A stretch of DNA of 56,721 nt from Bacteroides sp. UBA1317 (GCA_002307035.1 DBTL01000126.1:1-56721), one strand, 5' to 3'. Counted from the first letter of the stretch, positions 1-8,952 are shown. Numbers and translations are program-made. The notes: a model not told the origin generated them from the sequence alone.

Positions 1-498
1 CGCGAACGCAAAGCAAAAAAATCCGCCCCCCACCACAACGGCCCGTTTGGGCTGCTTCATATCAACAAACCGTTTTAACGCATACGTATCCGGAATATTA
101 CGCATGGTAAAAACATTTTCCGCATCGAGACCAGGAATATTCGGTTTTATCGGTGCAGCTCCTGGCGACAGAATCAATTGTTCATAAGACTCTACATAGC
201 GTTTTCCCGTTGCCAACTCATGGACAGTCACCGTTTTACCATTGACATCAATACTTTCCACTTCACTGCCTGTCCTAACATCAATACGAAAACGAGCCTT
301 CATAGCTTCCGGCGTTTGTACAAGTAGTTGTTCTTTATTACGGATCACATCACCTACATAATAAGGTAACCCGCAATTGGCAAAAGAAATATGTTCTCCC
401 CGTTCGAACAAAATAATCTCGCACTCTTCATCAAGTCGTCGCAAGCGTGCCGCTGCACTAGCTCCACCAGCCACTCCACCAATAATTAATACTTTCAT
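1..498 (-). CDS. FAD/NAD-dependent CoA-disulfide reductase-like oxidoreductase, truncated by window edge
   Basis: This is the N-terminal 166 residues of a pyridine nucleotide-disulfide oxidoreductase of the CoA-disulfide reductase/NADH oxidase type. The protein begins MKVLIIGGVAGGASAAARLR, an FAD-binding Rossmann motif. It continues with ISFANCGLPYY, which holds the redox-active cysteine (residue ~43) that forms a mixed disulfide in this family. The ATG at 496-498 is preceded by GGAGTGGATAGAG, a strong Shine-Dalgarno unlike the Bacteroides genes further right. The second Rossmann motif should read GGGFIG, but the last codons before the edge read GGGFFCFAFA, so the terminal ~20 bases look unreliable. 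The gene is divergent from the permease at 672. The family call is firm; the exact substrate is not known. Confidence 0.8.
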   Translation of the reverse strand, partial: MKVLIIGGVAGGASAAARLRRLDEECEIILFERGEHISFANCGLPYYVGDVIRNKEQLLVQTPEAMKARFRIDVRTGSEVESIDVNGKTVTVHELATGKRYVESYEQLILSPGAAPIKPNIPGLDAENVFTMRNIPDTYALKRFVDMKQPKRAVVVGGGFFCFAFA

Positions 499-515
499 CT
501 CTATCCACTCCTTAT

Positions 516-561
516 TTGTTATATTACTATATTCATATATTACGATATAACAATATAACAA
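516..561. promoter_or_regulatory. Inverted repeat in divergent promoter region (possible operator)
   Basis: TTGTTATATT (516-525) is mirrored by AATATAACAA (552-561), a perfect 10-bp inverted repeat with an AT-rich 26-bp spacer. It lies just upstream of the flavoprotein start at 498 and in front of the divergent permease. Such AT-rich dyads are typical of ArsR-type repressor sites, but no regulator gene is visible here, so the function is inferred. Confidence 0.35.
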
Positions 562-671
562 GTCAAGAAATTCTTGCAAACCACGTAGTAATTATACCCA
601 AGGATATGCGAGTTGTTCAGTTAGTATAACTCTTAGTCTACTGTGAAAACTAAAGATAAAGGAGTGAAACA

Positions 672-2054
672 ATGCCAAACAACAACATCTGTTCCCATAC
701 CCATGAGCCTGCCACACATGGTTTTAATCAATCCCAGTTTATTATTATGGCTTTAGGCAACATTATTGGCTCGGGCATATTTCTGGCAAGTAGTACAGTA
801 ATCAGTCTTGCGGGAGCATTCGCTCCTATCGCCTACTTTCTGGGTGGCCTCATTATGATGAGTGAGGTAGCCTTTATTACTGAAATGTCTATTGCAAACC
901 CCGCTCCCGGCTCATTTAAAGTCCATGCCCAACAAATTTTTGGTCGCTGGTGGGGATATGTCATTGGTTGGATGTTCTGGACAAGCGCCGTACTCGGAAT
1001 GGCGAGTGAAGTTACAGCCTGTTCACTTTTTATGCGTATCTGGTTTCCGTCCATCCCCCTATGGATATTCAGCTTAGTTTTTACTTTGCTCGTAACAGCA
1101 TTAAATTTATTTGATACTAAAGGACTCAGCCGTGTAGAGTTTGGATTAGCTTCCATAAAAGTTATTACACTCATTCTATTTATACTAGTAGGAATAATGA
1201 TGGCTTTTGGTCTTTCCATAGGGTCTGCAAGTGAAAACTTTTCCACATTCGTTAGTGTACTTACGAAACCCTTATCAGGGATTAGCGGCCTGTTATCCTC
1301 CATGATCGTTGTACTGTTCGCCTACACTGGAACAGGTATTATCGGCTTAGCCATCACAGAAACAAAGCATCCCGAACAAACAGTACCTCAGGCTGCGCTG
1401 ATTGTCACAGGTACTGTCGTCGTCCTCTATACCCTTTCGACCATAATGTTACTTGCCATACTGCCAATAGAGCTATTCGATAAAACCATCAGTCCTTTTA
1501 TGTCCGTATTTTCCTTGCTCAATATTTCCTTTGCAACGGATGTCCTCAATTTCATCTTGCTAACTGCAGCACTCTCGTCCCTCAATGCACAGGTCTACAG
1601 CTCATCACGAATGCTACTCTCACTAGCAAAAAATGGTGAAGCGCCCCAACAAATTGCCTACCAAAATAGCAAAGGCGTTCCCGCAAAAGCGGTACTACTT
1701 AGTGGATTCACTTTGCTGCTCGCTGTTCTTATCTCCTATATCCTGCCTGAAAAAGTATTCATCTATACAGTCAGTGCCAGTGGCGTCCTGGCACTTGTCA
1801 ACTGGATGAGCGTTTCGGCCACTTACTATTTCTACCGAGGCGAATTATTACGGAGTTGCCCTGAAAAGCTAAAATATAAGGCACCTGGCTATCCCTACCT
1901 TTCTTGGATCATATTTGCTTTTATTTTATTAATTTTAGCGTCAGCTCCACTCTATCCTGACCAAATTCCAGGGCTTTGGACAAGCAGTACCATCTTAATT
2001 TTAATAGGGTTATCCTATTGGATTCTTCATGGTCACAGAAAAAATTCCAAATAG
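672..2054 (+). CDS. APC-superfamily amino acid permease
   Basis: This 460-residue, very hydrophobic protein has about 12 predicted membrane segments and belongs to the amino acid-polyamine-organocation (APC) superfamily. The first helix carries the family motif GNIIGSGIF (residues ~29-37), which forms part of the substrate site, and the second helix region has PIAYFLGGL. Length is normal for the family. The ATG follows AAAGGAGTGAAACA, a strong Shine-Dalgarno with good spacing; this is a Firmicutes-style start and differs from the right part of the window. It would import an amino acid across the inner membrane, but the substrate cannot be read from sequence. It diverges from the flavoprotein gene at 498 and is convergent with the next gene. 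Confidence 0.85.
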   Translation: MPNNNICSHTHEPATHGFNQSQFIIMALGNIIGSGIFLASSTVISLAGAFAPIAYFLGGLIMMSEVAFITEMSIANPAPGSFKVHAQQIFGRWWGYVIGWMFWTSAVLGMASEVTACSLFMRIWFPSIPLWIFSLVFTLLVTALNLFDTKGLSRVEFGLASIKVITLILFILVGIMMAFGLSIGSASENFSTFVSVLTKPLSGISGLLSSMIVVLFAYTGTGIIGLAITETKHPEQTVPQAALIVTGTVVVLYTLSTIMLLAILPIELFDKTISPFMSVFSLLNISFATDVLNFILLTAALSSLNAQVYSSSRMLLSLAKNGEAPQQIAYQNSKGVPAKAVLLSGFTLLLAVLISYILPEKVFIYTVSASGVLALVNWMSVSATYYFYRGELLRSCPEKLKYKAPGYPYLSWIIFAFILLILASAPLYPDQIPGLWTSSTILILIGLSYWILHGHRKNSK

Positions 2055-2134
2055 CCGTTTTCGACCAACGCATAGCCTCTGAAATTTCAGACCCCAACAA
2101 TTTGTCCCTGCTATGAAACATTGAGAAGATTGTA

Positions 2135-2701
2135 TCATTGTGCCGCTGGCGTTGTGGTAGTAGGAGTCTTCAATAGTTGAAATACGTCTGCTAATGTCGA
2201 ACCAAGCATATTTGAAAGAGAATCCAATGTTGACAACGCACTATCGCCATCAGGCCGGGTAACTGTTTTATCGACGATATAATCATTCGCAGCTGTTGAA
2301 TAAGCTTTAAGATCCAGTGCCACATCCCAGGGGCGCACCGAAAATAGCACAATATAATTTACATGTCGCTTAGCACCATAAGTTGCCAGCGAATCTAAAG
2401 TGGCATCTCCAGTCGAATGGATATTGCAGTCGCTTAAATCACGCAGCACACCATCACCTGACTGTACTTCACTGCCTAACATTAAAAGATTCAATTTGAA
2501 ACGAATAACATCATTCAATGCCTTATTTAACATATCCATACCAGGAATATAATGACCTGTCGTATCAATATAAAGTGCCACAGCCGCTAAATCATTGTCG
2601 GCAGCAACTGGATCAGCCCACACCGGTAGCGCTATCAAAGCCATAACAAACAAAGTCAACAAAACCATCCAAGAAATTTTCGTACGAATTTTAGAGTACA
2701 A
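2135..2701 (-). CDS. Secreted hypothetical protein with signal peptide, TTG start
   Basis: This 188-residue protein has an N-terminal signal peptide (charged start, hydrophobic stretch to residue ~28, cleavage near PVWADP). The mature part contains the phrase GAKRHVNYIVLFSVRPWD and a Thr/Pro/Ala tail. I do not recognise a characterised family. The start codon is TTG at 2699-2701, chosen because GAGGTGAG lies just upstream and the signal peptide starts there. It follows the MacB-type permease gene by 60 bp on the same strand, so it may belong to the same transcript, perhaps as an exported partner of the transporter. Both its ribosome binding site and its non-ATG start look like Firmicutes/Negativicutes. 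Confidence 0.65.
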   Translation of the reverse strand: MYSKIRTKISWMVLLTLFVMALIALPVWADPVAADNDLAAVALYIDTTGHYIPGMDMLNKALNDVIRFKLNLLMLGSEVQSGDGVLRDLSDCNIHSTGDATLDSLATYGAKRHVNYIVLFSVRPWDVALDLKAYSTAANDYIVDKTVTRPDGDSALSTLDSLSNMLGSTLADVFQLLKTPTTTTPAAQ

Positions 2702-2761
2702 AATATCTCACCTCACAAGTAGAATGATTATTAAATTCTCTAAAGCTAAAAAGGTTCCTGC

Positions 2762-3979
2762 TTATTCGTAACGCAATGCCTCAATGGGATCGAGCAGGGC
2801 AGCTTTCCGAGCCGGATAAATTCCAAAAAACAAGCCCACTGCAACAGAAAATCCAAAAGACACCAAGATGGGCAAAAGCGAAATGACCGTATTTAAACTG
2901 CCAAACGCCGAAATGGCAAATGCTGCAGCCACTCCTAAAATAATACCCCAAGTCCCGCCAAGCACTCCAATCACAATCGATTCAATCAAAAACTGCAGCA
3001 TAATATCGTGATAGGTTGCTCCAAGTGCCTTCCTAATACCAATTTCCCGAGTTCTTTCCGTTACCGAGACCATCATGATATTCATAATGCCAATTCCGCC
3101 AACTAAAAGCGAAATAGCCGCAATACTCCCAAGCAACAAAGTAATCGTTTCCGTTGTTTCTGTTGCCATTGCCATAATACTGGTTAGATTACGTACAGTA
3201 AAGTCATCTTGTTTATCACCAGTAATCTTATGCCGCTGACGCAGTAATGTAGTAATCTGATCCTGTACCTGATCCATTTCATCCATTCTAGAGACTTGAA
3301 TACTGATGGAGTGCAAATAAGTAATACCAATCAATCGTTCTTGTGCCGTTGTCAGCGGCACCATGACAATATCATCCTGATCTTGCCCCATGGCCGATTG
3401 GCCTTTACTGTCTAAAACACCAATAACCTGATAAGGCGTATTATTGATACGAACATTTTGCCCTGTCGGATTCATCTCGCCAAATAAATTTTCCGCAACA
3501 GTAGCTCCCAAAACTACCACCCGGTTACGAGAATTCATATCACGTTGCGAAATAAAACTACCACTGCCCACTGTTAAATTACGGATTGACATATAATCCG
3601 GCGTAATTCCCTGTACCGTTGTTGTCCAGTTCTGATTTCCAGCAACGATCTGATAAGATTTACTGACTGTCGGTGCCAAATATTCAATTCCTTTCGCAGC
3701 TTGCTTAATATAATTCGCATCATCTAGCAATAGTGTAGTACTAGTGCCTAAAGCAGAATGCCCGCCACCTTGTGAAGTGGCGGCACCAGGCGTCACAATC
3801 AACATATTGCTACCCAAACTAGCAATCGAATTTTGCACCTTTTGCCTAACACCCATCCCGATGGATACCATAGCAATGACGGCGCCGACGCCAATGATAA
3901 TCCCCAGCATCGTTAAAATAGAACGAAGCTTATTGGCAAGCAAAGCTCGCAGTGCAATGACAATGCTTTCTTTAAACAT
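2762..3979 (-). CDS. MacB-type ABC transporter permease (Firmicutes-like)
   Basis: This 405-residue permease has the MacB/FtsX architecture: an N-terminal helix (residues ~20-40, LTMLGIIIGVGAVIAMVSIG), a MacB-PCD extracytoplasmic domain to about residue 270, and three C-terminal helices. It contains the ERTREIGIRKALGA block and ends ARKAALLDPIEALRYE, typical of the family. It would couple ATP hydrolysis by the ATPase just upstream (stop 5 bp away) to extrusion of a peptide, lipid or drug. The start has AAAGGAG 10 bp upstream, and that site is embedded in the last codons of the ATPase gene. A second, clearly different permease lies on the other side of the same ATPase (4678-5913), which supports the idea that two operons have been joined here. 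Confidence 0.88.
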   Translation of the reverse strand: MFKESIVIALRALLANKLRSILTMLGIIIGVGAVIAMVSIGMGVRQKVQNSIASLGSNMLIVTPGAATSQGGGHSALGTSTTLLLDDANYIKQAAKGIEYLAPTVSKSYQIVAGNQNWTTTVQGITPDYMSIRNLTVGSGSFISQRDMNSRNRVVVLGATVAENLFGEMNPTGQNVRINNTPYQVIGVLDSKGQSAMGQDQDDIVMVPLTTAQERLIGITYLHSISIQVSRMDEMDQVQDQITTLLRQRHKITGDKQDDFTVRNLTSIMAMATETTETITLLLGSIAAISLLVGGIGIMNIMMVSVTERTREIGIRKALGATYHDIMLQFLIESIVIGVLGGTWGIILGVAAAFAISAFGSLNTVISLLPILVSFGFSVAVGLFFGIYPARKAALLDPIEALRYE

Positions 3980-3983
3980 GATA

Positions 3984-4673
3984 TTACTGCTCCTTTATTT
4001 CATCGCTGATAATCATTCCATCCCGCACAGTAATGACACGTTTGGCATATTCTGCAATATCTGGTTCATGCGTAACCAGAATGACCGTTTTTTCTTGCTC
4101 GTGCAAATTGCTAAAGATATTCATAATTTCAATGCTAGAATGACTATCCAAATTTCCTGTTGGTTCATCAGCCATAATAATACTCGGATCATTAATCAAC
4201 GCTCTGGCAATGGCCACACGTTGTTGTTGTCCACCCGACAGACGAGAAGCTTTCTTGTCTTCTTGCCCACTTACATCAAGTAATTTAAGCAGATTCACCG
4301 CTTTATCATAAACGACTTCTTTAGGATATCTGCCTAGTTTTAAAGCAGGAAGCATTACATTGTCAGCTACCGAAAAATCCGGTAGCAAAAAATGAAACTG
4401 AAAGACAAAACCAATATGCTCATTCCGGAAAGCAGCCAATTGATTCTGTCCCATTTCTGTCACGTTCGTCCCATTTACAGAAATAGTTCCCTCATAATCC
4501 GTATCCATAGTGGACAACAAATAGAGTAGGGTCGATTTTCCAGATCCGGATTTACCGACAACAGAGATAAATTCACCCTTATTTACATCAAACGTAATGC
4601 CTTTCAATACTTGAAAATCCTGTGGGTTATGAAAATATTTCACTACACTATTAACTGAAAGAACCTTATCCAT
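3984..4673 (-). CDS. ABC transporter ATPase (LolD/MacB type), apparently chimeric
   Basis: This is a 229-residue ABC ATPase with Walker A GKSGSGKST (residues 40-48), signature LSGGQ (145-149) and Walker B SIIMADE (164-170), all intact. The N-terminal part (to about residue 140) reads like Bacteroides efflux ATPases next to TolC/HlyD genes. The C-terminal part (from about the Walker B to DEIKEQ) reads like Firmicutes/Negativicutes MacB ATPases and contains the Shine-Dalgarno of the following permease. The ORF is open and full length, as expected if two homologous genes were joined in frame at a conserved block, either by misassembly or by recombination. The start at 4673 follows the FtsX-like permease gene by 4 bp. 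As a protein the ATPase call is certain; the hybrid nature is inferred from remembered family patterns, not from alignment. Confidence 0.85.
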   Translation of the reverse strand: MDKVLSVNSVVKYFHNPQDFQVLKGITFDVNKGEFISVVGKSGSGKSTLLYLLSTMDTDYEGTISVNGTNVTEMGQNQLAAFRNEHIGFVFQFHFLLPDFSVADNVMLPALKLGRYPKEVVYDKAVNLLKLLDVSGQEDKKASRLSGGQQQRVAIARALINDPSIIMADEPTGNLDSHSSIEIMNIFSNLHEQEKTVILVTHEPDIAEYAKRVITVRDGMIISDEIKEQ

Positions 4674-4677
4674 ATTC

Positions 4678-5913
4678 TTATCCTCTTAAAATTAAAACAG
4701 GGTCAACCTTTGACGCCTTTCTGGCGGGAAGATATCCAGCAATAGTCGTTATAATCAACCCGAAAAGAAAAGCTAAAACATAATCTAACGGCCTGAATTG
4801 AATGGGTAGTGTAGTCAAAAAAGCAATCTTATAAGGAACCAACCCTACCAGATAAGAAATAACATAGCCCAGCAACAAACCTATTAATCCGCCAATAAAA
4901 CCTATGATAAGAGATTCCATAAGAAAAATATGCACTATATCTTTTCCGTCAAAACCCATTGCTTTCAGAATTGCAATCTCACGCATCTTTTCGTTTACTG
5001 TCATATTCATAATGTTATAAATGCCAAATCCGGCAACAATCAAGATAGTAAATGAAATCACCATGGCCAAGATGTTCCGTAATATGGATGAAGATTCAAG
5101 CTGACTATTGCCTTCCTTCCACGATTCCACCTTATAAGAAATCTTTTTTGTCATTGCCTCAGCCACCCTATCTGCTCTATTATAATCTTTTAGACTAACC
5201 AATATATCAGAAGCATAATTTCTATTTTTAGAAAAAATGTTACGGGCTGAATGTATAGATATCATCGCTTTACTTTTATCCACACCGGAAGATCCTGTTT
5301 CCACAATGCCAATCACTTTAAAATTCCGTGAAACTCCATCCGACGTTAAAAGCGAAACATTATCTCCCATACTTACACTGATACTATTAGCCAATCCACT
5401 ACCCAGAATAATGCCATCCGTCCTTTTCTCCAGATCGAATAAATTTCCTTTCAACATATATTTCGAAGTATGAAATACCCTCTCCTCATTGTCCACATCT
5501 ATTCCCGACAAGTTTCCGCTGACTTTCGTTACCCCGTTTCGAAAGAATACATTTTGATTCAACTGCTCGGTAACAGCAGTCACTTCGGGAAAAGAAGCAG
5601 CCACTTCTCTCACCTTTTCCGCATTCTTTATCCCTTCTGTATAGCTAATGTGCCTTGCATTACTTATAAATTGAACCGTGCGACCATCCGGTGCAGAAAG
5701 CAATGAAGGGGCACCATCCGGTAGTTCATTGTAGATTCTGATATGCGCCATTGAAGTAAACGAAAGTTCGGTAAATGTCTCATTTACCCCTCCTACAAAC
5801 CCATTCATAAAGACATACATAGAGATACCAAACGTAACGCTCAACACGGCAACCATCAATTGCTGCAACTTAGAAGTTAGATGTACCCATGATATTTTAT
5901 TGTTCGTATTCAT
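4678..5913 (-). CDS. FtsX-like ABC transporter permease (Bacteroides efflux operon)
   Basis: This 411-residue inner-membrane permease has an N-terminal helix (residues ~17-40), a large periplasmic domain (~41-280) and three C-terminal helices, with the FtsX-family block EKMREIAILKAMGFDG (~315) and a terminal ARKASKVDPVLILRG. It resembles LolC/LolE and MacB permeases of Bacteroidota. It lies in a four-gene minus-strand operon in the order TolC, HlyD, permease, ATPase, with gaps of 5, 11 and 4 bp. This suggests a tripartite efflux or lipid-export machine spanning both membranes. The substrate is unknown. No clear Shine-Dalgarno precedes the ATG, as usual in Bacteroides. Confidence 0.85.
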   Translation of the reverse strand: MNTNNKISWVHLTSKLQQLMVAVLSVTFGISMYVFMNGFVGGVNETFTELSFTSMAHIRIYNELPDGAPSLLSAPDGRTVQFISNARHISYTEGIKNAEKVREVAASFPEVTAVTEQLNQNVFFRNGVTKVSGNLSGIDVDNEERVFHTSKYMLKGNLFDLEKRTDGIILGSGLANSISVSMGDNVSLLTSDGVSRNFKVIGIVETGSSGVDKSKAMISIHSARNIFSKNRNYASDILVSLKDYNRADRVAEAMTKKISYKVESWKEGNSQLESSSILRNILAMVISFTILIVAGFGIYNIMNMTVNEKMREIAILKAMGFDGKDIVHIFLMESLIIGFIGGLIGLLLGYVISYLVGLVPYKIAFLTTLPIQFRPLDYVLAFLFGLIITTIAGYLPARKASKVDPVLILRG

Positions 5914-5924
5914 TGTTATATCCT

Positions 5925-7016
5925 CTATTTAGGTGCCACAATTACATCCTTTTCCGTTAAACCGGAAAGTACCTCTACCCACTCTTTGTTCTTATTTCCA
6001 ACCACAATCTGTTTCTGCTGACCGTTATCAAGTAATACGTATTTCTCTTTCAGCAGATACGAAGTAGGAATGACTAATCCATCTCGTCTATTTATTACCA
6101 AAATATTAGCTTGCAACTGAGTACCTGAAAACAGCTTTTCAGGCGCATTCTTTAATCGGGCTTCGACCACATAAGATTGCTCTGTCTCGTCAAAAGCCGG
6201 CAAAATATTTGTAACCGTAGCATCAAAAATCTCTTCAGGATATGTATTCAGTTGTATCTTCGCTTGCTGTCCTAAAGCAATTTTCGAGATATCTTCCTCC
6301 GCTACAAACATCTTCAGCACAATTGCACCACTTCCTATTTTAGCAATCATTTCTCCCTTCTTTATTAATTCACCTCGCTTCTTATAGACATTCAGCACCA
6401 CACCATCCCTCTCTGATTTCAGCAATGAATAATCTTTCGCTATTTGTAAAAAGCGCATTTGAGACAGACTTCGCTCTTCATTAAGTTGCAAAGTGTTCCG
6501 TACTTCTATCAAATTCTTTTCCAAAGCCTGCAGAGTAGACAACGAGTTTTTATACTGAAGTTCTGCTTTTTCCAATTCAAGTTGCGAAACCGAATTCAAT
6601 AGGCGCAACTGAACATAACGGTCATAGTTTTTTTTATCAAGACTGACCTGCTCTTGTACTTGGCCTATCTGAATCTTTATCTGCGATAGTTGAGGAGAAG
6701 CAGATGAAATATTTCGGCGAGCATCACTATACACCTTTTGCGCTTCATCTAACTGTGCTTCAGATGCATCACTATTTATCCTAACCAACAACTCATTCAC
6801 ACGCACACTATCCCCTTCTTCTATAGTAATGTCCTGAATAAATCCATCTGTGTTTGCCGAAAGTAGATACTCTTCTTTTTGTGTCACACTACCATTTGCG
6901 AACACGGCCTCTTCAATATTCCTCTTGACGGGTGATGTTTTATCCTGTTGTTTGCAAGAGATAAGCCCTATTCCTAAGACTAAACACCTTATTCCTATTC
7001 TATAAGCAACCTTCAT
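5925..7016 (-). CDS. HlyD/RND-type periplasmic adaptor lipoprotein
   Basis: This 363-residue membrane-fusion protein begins with a lipoprotein signal (MKVAYRIGIRC... GLISC, lipobox cysteine at residue 21), so it is probably anchored in the inner membrane by lipid. A biotinyl-lipoyl-like region around residues 50-70 (TDGFIQDITIEEGDSV) is followed by a long coiled-coil hairpin (~75-190) and a beta-barrel region (~230-320), the standard adaptor layout. Its job would be to link the permease/ATPase to the TolC-like outer membrane channel encoded immediately upstream (5-bp gap). Length and order match Bacteroidota tripartite efflux operons. The substrate is not known. Confidence 0.85.
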   Translation of the reverse strand: MKVAYRIGIRCLVLGIGLISCKQQDKTSPVKRNIEEAVFANGSVTQKEEYLLSANTDGFIQDITIEEGDSVRVNELLVRINSDASEAQLDEAQKVYSDARRNISSASPQLSQIKIQIGQVQEQVSLDKKNYDRYVQLRLLNSVSQLELEKAELQYKNSLSTLQALEKNLIEVRNTLQLNEERSLSQMRFLQIAKDYSLLKSERDGVVLNVYKKRGELIKKGEMIAKIGSGAIVLKMFVAEEDISKIALGQQAKIQLNTYPEEIFDATVTNILPAFDETEQSYVVEARLKNAPEKLFSGTQLQANILVINRRDGLVIPTSYLLKEKYVLLDNGQQKQIVVGNKNKEWVEVLSGLTEKDVIVAPK

Positions 7017-7021
7017 CTTTA

Positions 7022-8332
7022 TTATAATTTTAATCGTCTGATGTATAATTGAAACTCCGCAGCCATGTAATTACCCAGGCTATTCAGGTAACTATTTTGT
7101 TCGTTCAATAGCTCCTTATATTTATCTAATCGGTCATCCAAGCTGATAATACCGCGCTGATATTTATTCTCAATATGCTTATCAGCTACTGTCTGCAAAG
7201 ACAAAATTTCCCGAGATTTCTCAAGGCTTTGCTGGGTTTGATCATATTCCAGTAGCAATATTTCGTCCTCTTTCGACTTAGCAATTCGCGTACTTTCAAG
7301 CACTAGAGTTTGCTGTTTAAGTCCCCACTTCGCTTCCTTTATCTTATTTTTAGTATAAAACCCATTAAACAAAGGCACACTGAGTTTCACTCCAAAAAAT
7401 TGAGCATCAGCTTTATTTGCATCCGAAAAATTCATCGACTGATCTGACATCCAACTGTAATTATACTGATACGTCATGCTAATAGTGGGATAATTCAAAG
7501 CTCTCACCTGCCTCAGTTGAGATTTAAACAAATCCAGACCTGCTTCTTGATACTTGATTTCCGGATGGAGTGTCATAAGATACTGAGAGAGATTTTGAGA
7601 TAAATAATTTTCGACGCTATCATCCACTACTATGCCCTTATCCATAACCAAAGCACTCTGTAATTGGCACATAAGTTGTTTTGACGAATTATAAGCCACC
7701 ATCATCGCCTCATCCGCTTGTATTTTCTGGATCTTTGCTCTATTTAGTACATCCTCACTAATAATTCCTTGTTGATATTTCGCTTCTGCATTCGATGAAA
7801 TTAATTTAGCAGTCTTAAAATTATCCTCACAAATTTTGATTGATTCTTTTGTTATCAAAATAGCATAATAAACAGAAGCTAATATTTTATAGGTATCGAA
7901 TTTAGTAAATGCTGTAGATGCAATGCTCAACTGTACCTGGGAGGTAGCCATTTTCATCGCAAACATTTGCTGAAAATCTACTATGGCCCATTGAGTCTGC
8001 ACAGAAACCGTATTCACATATCTCTTCCCAAATTTGTACTCCTCATAGCTTCCCTTAGGAGATGAAGGGTCCAACAACTCCGAAGGTATCAGAGTCGGTT
8101 GAATAGCTATATTATCATTATAAGCTGCCACAGCATTCACTGTCGGATACAAATAAGACTTTGCCTGCTCTTTTTTGGCAATATCCATTTTCTCCTTCAT
8201 CAACGAAGCTTGTATGGTCACCGAATGCTGATCGGCATAATCAAAAACTTGCTTCAAAGAAGTAAAAGTGGTTTGCCCCATTACCGAAAAGCAGACGCAT
8301 ATTCCAGCAATAAAAAAAAAGTATTTTATCAT
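7022..8332 (-). CDS. TolC-family outer membrane efflux protein
   Basis: This 436-residue protein has a signal peptide (MIKYFFFIAGICVCFSVMGQ) and two long alpha-helical repeats with alternating helices, as in OEP/TolC channels. Recognisable phrases are SLKQVFDYADQHS near the N-terminus and VKLSVPLFNGFYTKNKIKEA (~310), the second-repeat motif of the family. It would form the trimeric outer-membrane duct for the adaptor and ABC permease encoded downstream. It is the first gene of the four-gene operon, so the operon promoter should lie in 8333-8364, or transcription may come from the DUF2147 gene at 8745. Confidence 0.85.
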   Translation of the reverse strand: MIKYFFFIAGICVCFSVMGQTTFTSLKQVFDYADQHSVTIQASLMKEKMDIAKKEQAKSYLYPTVNAVAAYNDNIAIQPTLIPSELLDPSSPKGSYEEYKFGKRYVNTVSVQTQWAIVDFQQMFAMKMATSQVQLSIASTAFTKFDTYKILASVYYAILITKESIKICEDNFKTAKLISSNAEAKYQQGIISEDVLNRAKIQKIQADEAMMVAYNSSKQLMCQLQSALVMDKGIVVDDSVENYLSQNLSQYLMTLHPEIKYQEAGLDLFKSQLRQVRALNYPTISMTYQYNYSWMSDQSMNFSDANKADAQFFGVKLSVPLFNGFYTKNKIKEAKWGLKQQTLVLESTRIAKSKEDEILLLEYDQTQQSLEKSREILSLQTVADKHIENKYQRGIISLDDRLDKYKELLNEQNSYLNSLGNYMAAEFQLYIRRLKL

Positions 8333-8364
8333 AATTGATTACCTTATTTTAGTTCATTCACAAT

Positions 8365-8745
8365 TTAATTGTGCACCCTCGACCACCTCTGTGATTTAGA
8401 AATTACACCGTAAGAACCTTGAATTTCGAGCAAGTCATTGTTGATAAATCGAATTGTACATTTAGCTGTTTTTTTTCTTTTAAATAAATTGAGCGTCCCT
8501 CCTTCATAGGCATCTCCATTAGCTTTTAAACCTGTTATTTGTTGCCGGCCTATCAAGCTCTCATCTTCCGCTTTACGCACGATAGCGTTGTAAACGGATC
8601 CAGTTTTCAGAAATTCGAGCACACGACTTTTATCTTCGTTCATCCATTTGCCCAAAATCTTATCCGGCATAATAGTCTGAGCATATACTGTAAAGCCAGC
8701 CATAAATAAAATCAGAAATGTAATTATTCTTTTCTTTTGCATCAT
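8365..8745 (-). CDS. DUF2147 family secreted protein
   Basis: This 126-residue exported protein has a signal peptide cleaved after about residue 22 (TVYAQ) and a small beta-rich domain beginning ILGKWMNEDKSRVLEFLKTG, which is the DUF2147 pattern (GxWxxxD.....EI). The family is widespread in Proteobacteria and Bacteroidota, is predicted to form a lipocalin-like barrel, and has no established function. It lies 32 bp upstream of the TolC gene on the same strand, so it may be co-transcribed with the efflux operon. Two ATG codons occur in tandem; either could be the start. Confidence 0.75.
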   Translation of the reverse strand: MMQKKRIITFLILFMAGFTVYAQTIMPDKILGKWMNEDKSRVLEFLKTGSVYNAIVRKAEDESLIGRQQITGLKANGDAYEGGTLNLFKRKKTAKCTIRFINNDLLEIQGSYGVISKSQRWSRVHN

Positions 8746-8873
8746 CTTGTTTTTTATGCAAAATTAATAGGCAAGAGAAGATCACACAAGCATTAATTGG
8801 CTGTACTGAACATTTATGGAAGTGAATTGAACATTACAGGCATTTAAAATAGATAGTTTATGGTCAATTCTTG

Positions 8874-8918
8874 CAAAAAAAAGTGCGAATGCTTCTCCAA
8901 AAGAAAAGCATCCGCACT
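8874..8918 (-). terminator. Intrinsic terminator downstream of the kduI-kduD-DUF4861 genes
   Basis: A 13-bp stem with one mismatch (8882-8894 with 8906-8918) is followed, reading the minus strand, by a run of eight T (8875-8882). It sits 35 bp past the stop of the DUF4861 gene at 8953. Confidence 0.8.
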
Positions 8919-8952
8919 GCAATATAAAAGGTATATTCTCTCTACAAATGGA

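Noticed and set aside
833..1303. 156-residue antisense frame inside the APC permease gene
   Set aside because: It is a shadow of the permease: no ribosome binding site, no coherent domain and the sense frame has clear membrane helices.
1..4120. Genomic island with integrase and att sites
   Set aside because: No integrase, transposase, tRNA end or flanking direct repeat is visible; the break is within a conserved gene instead.
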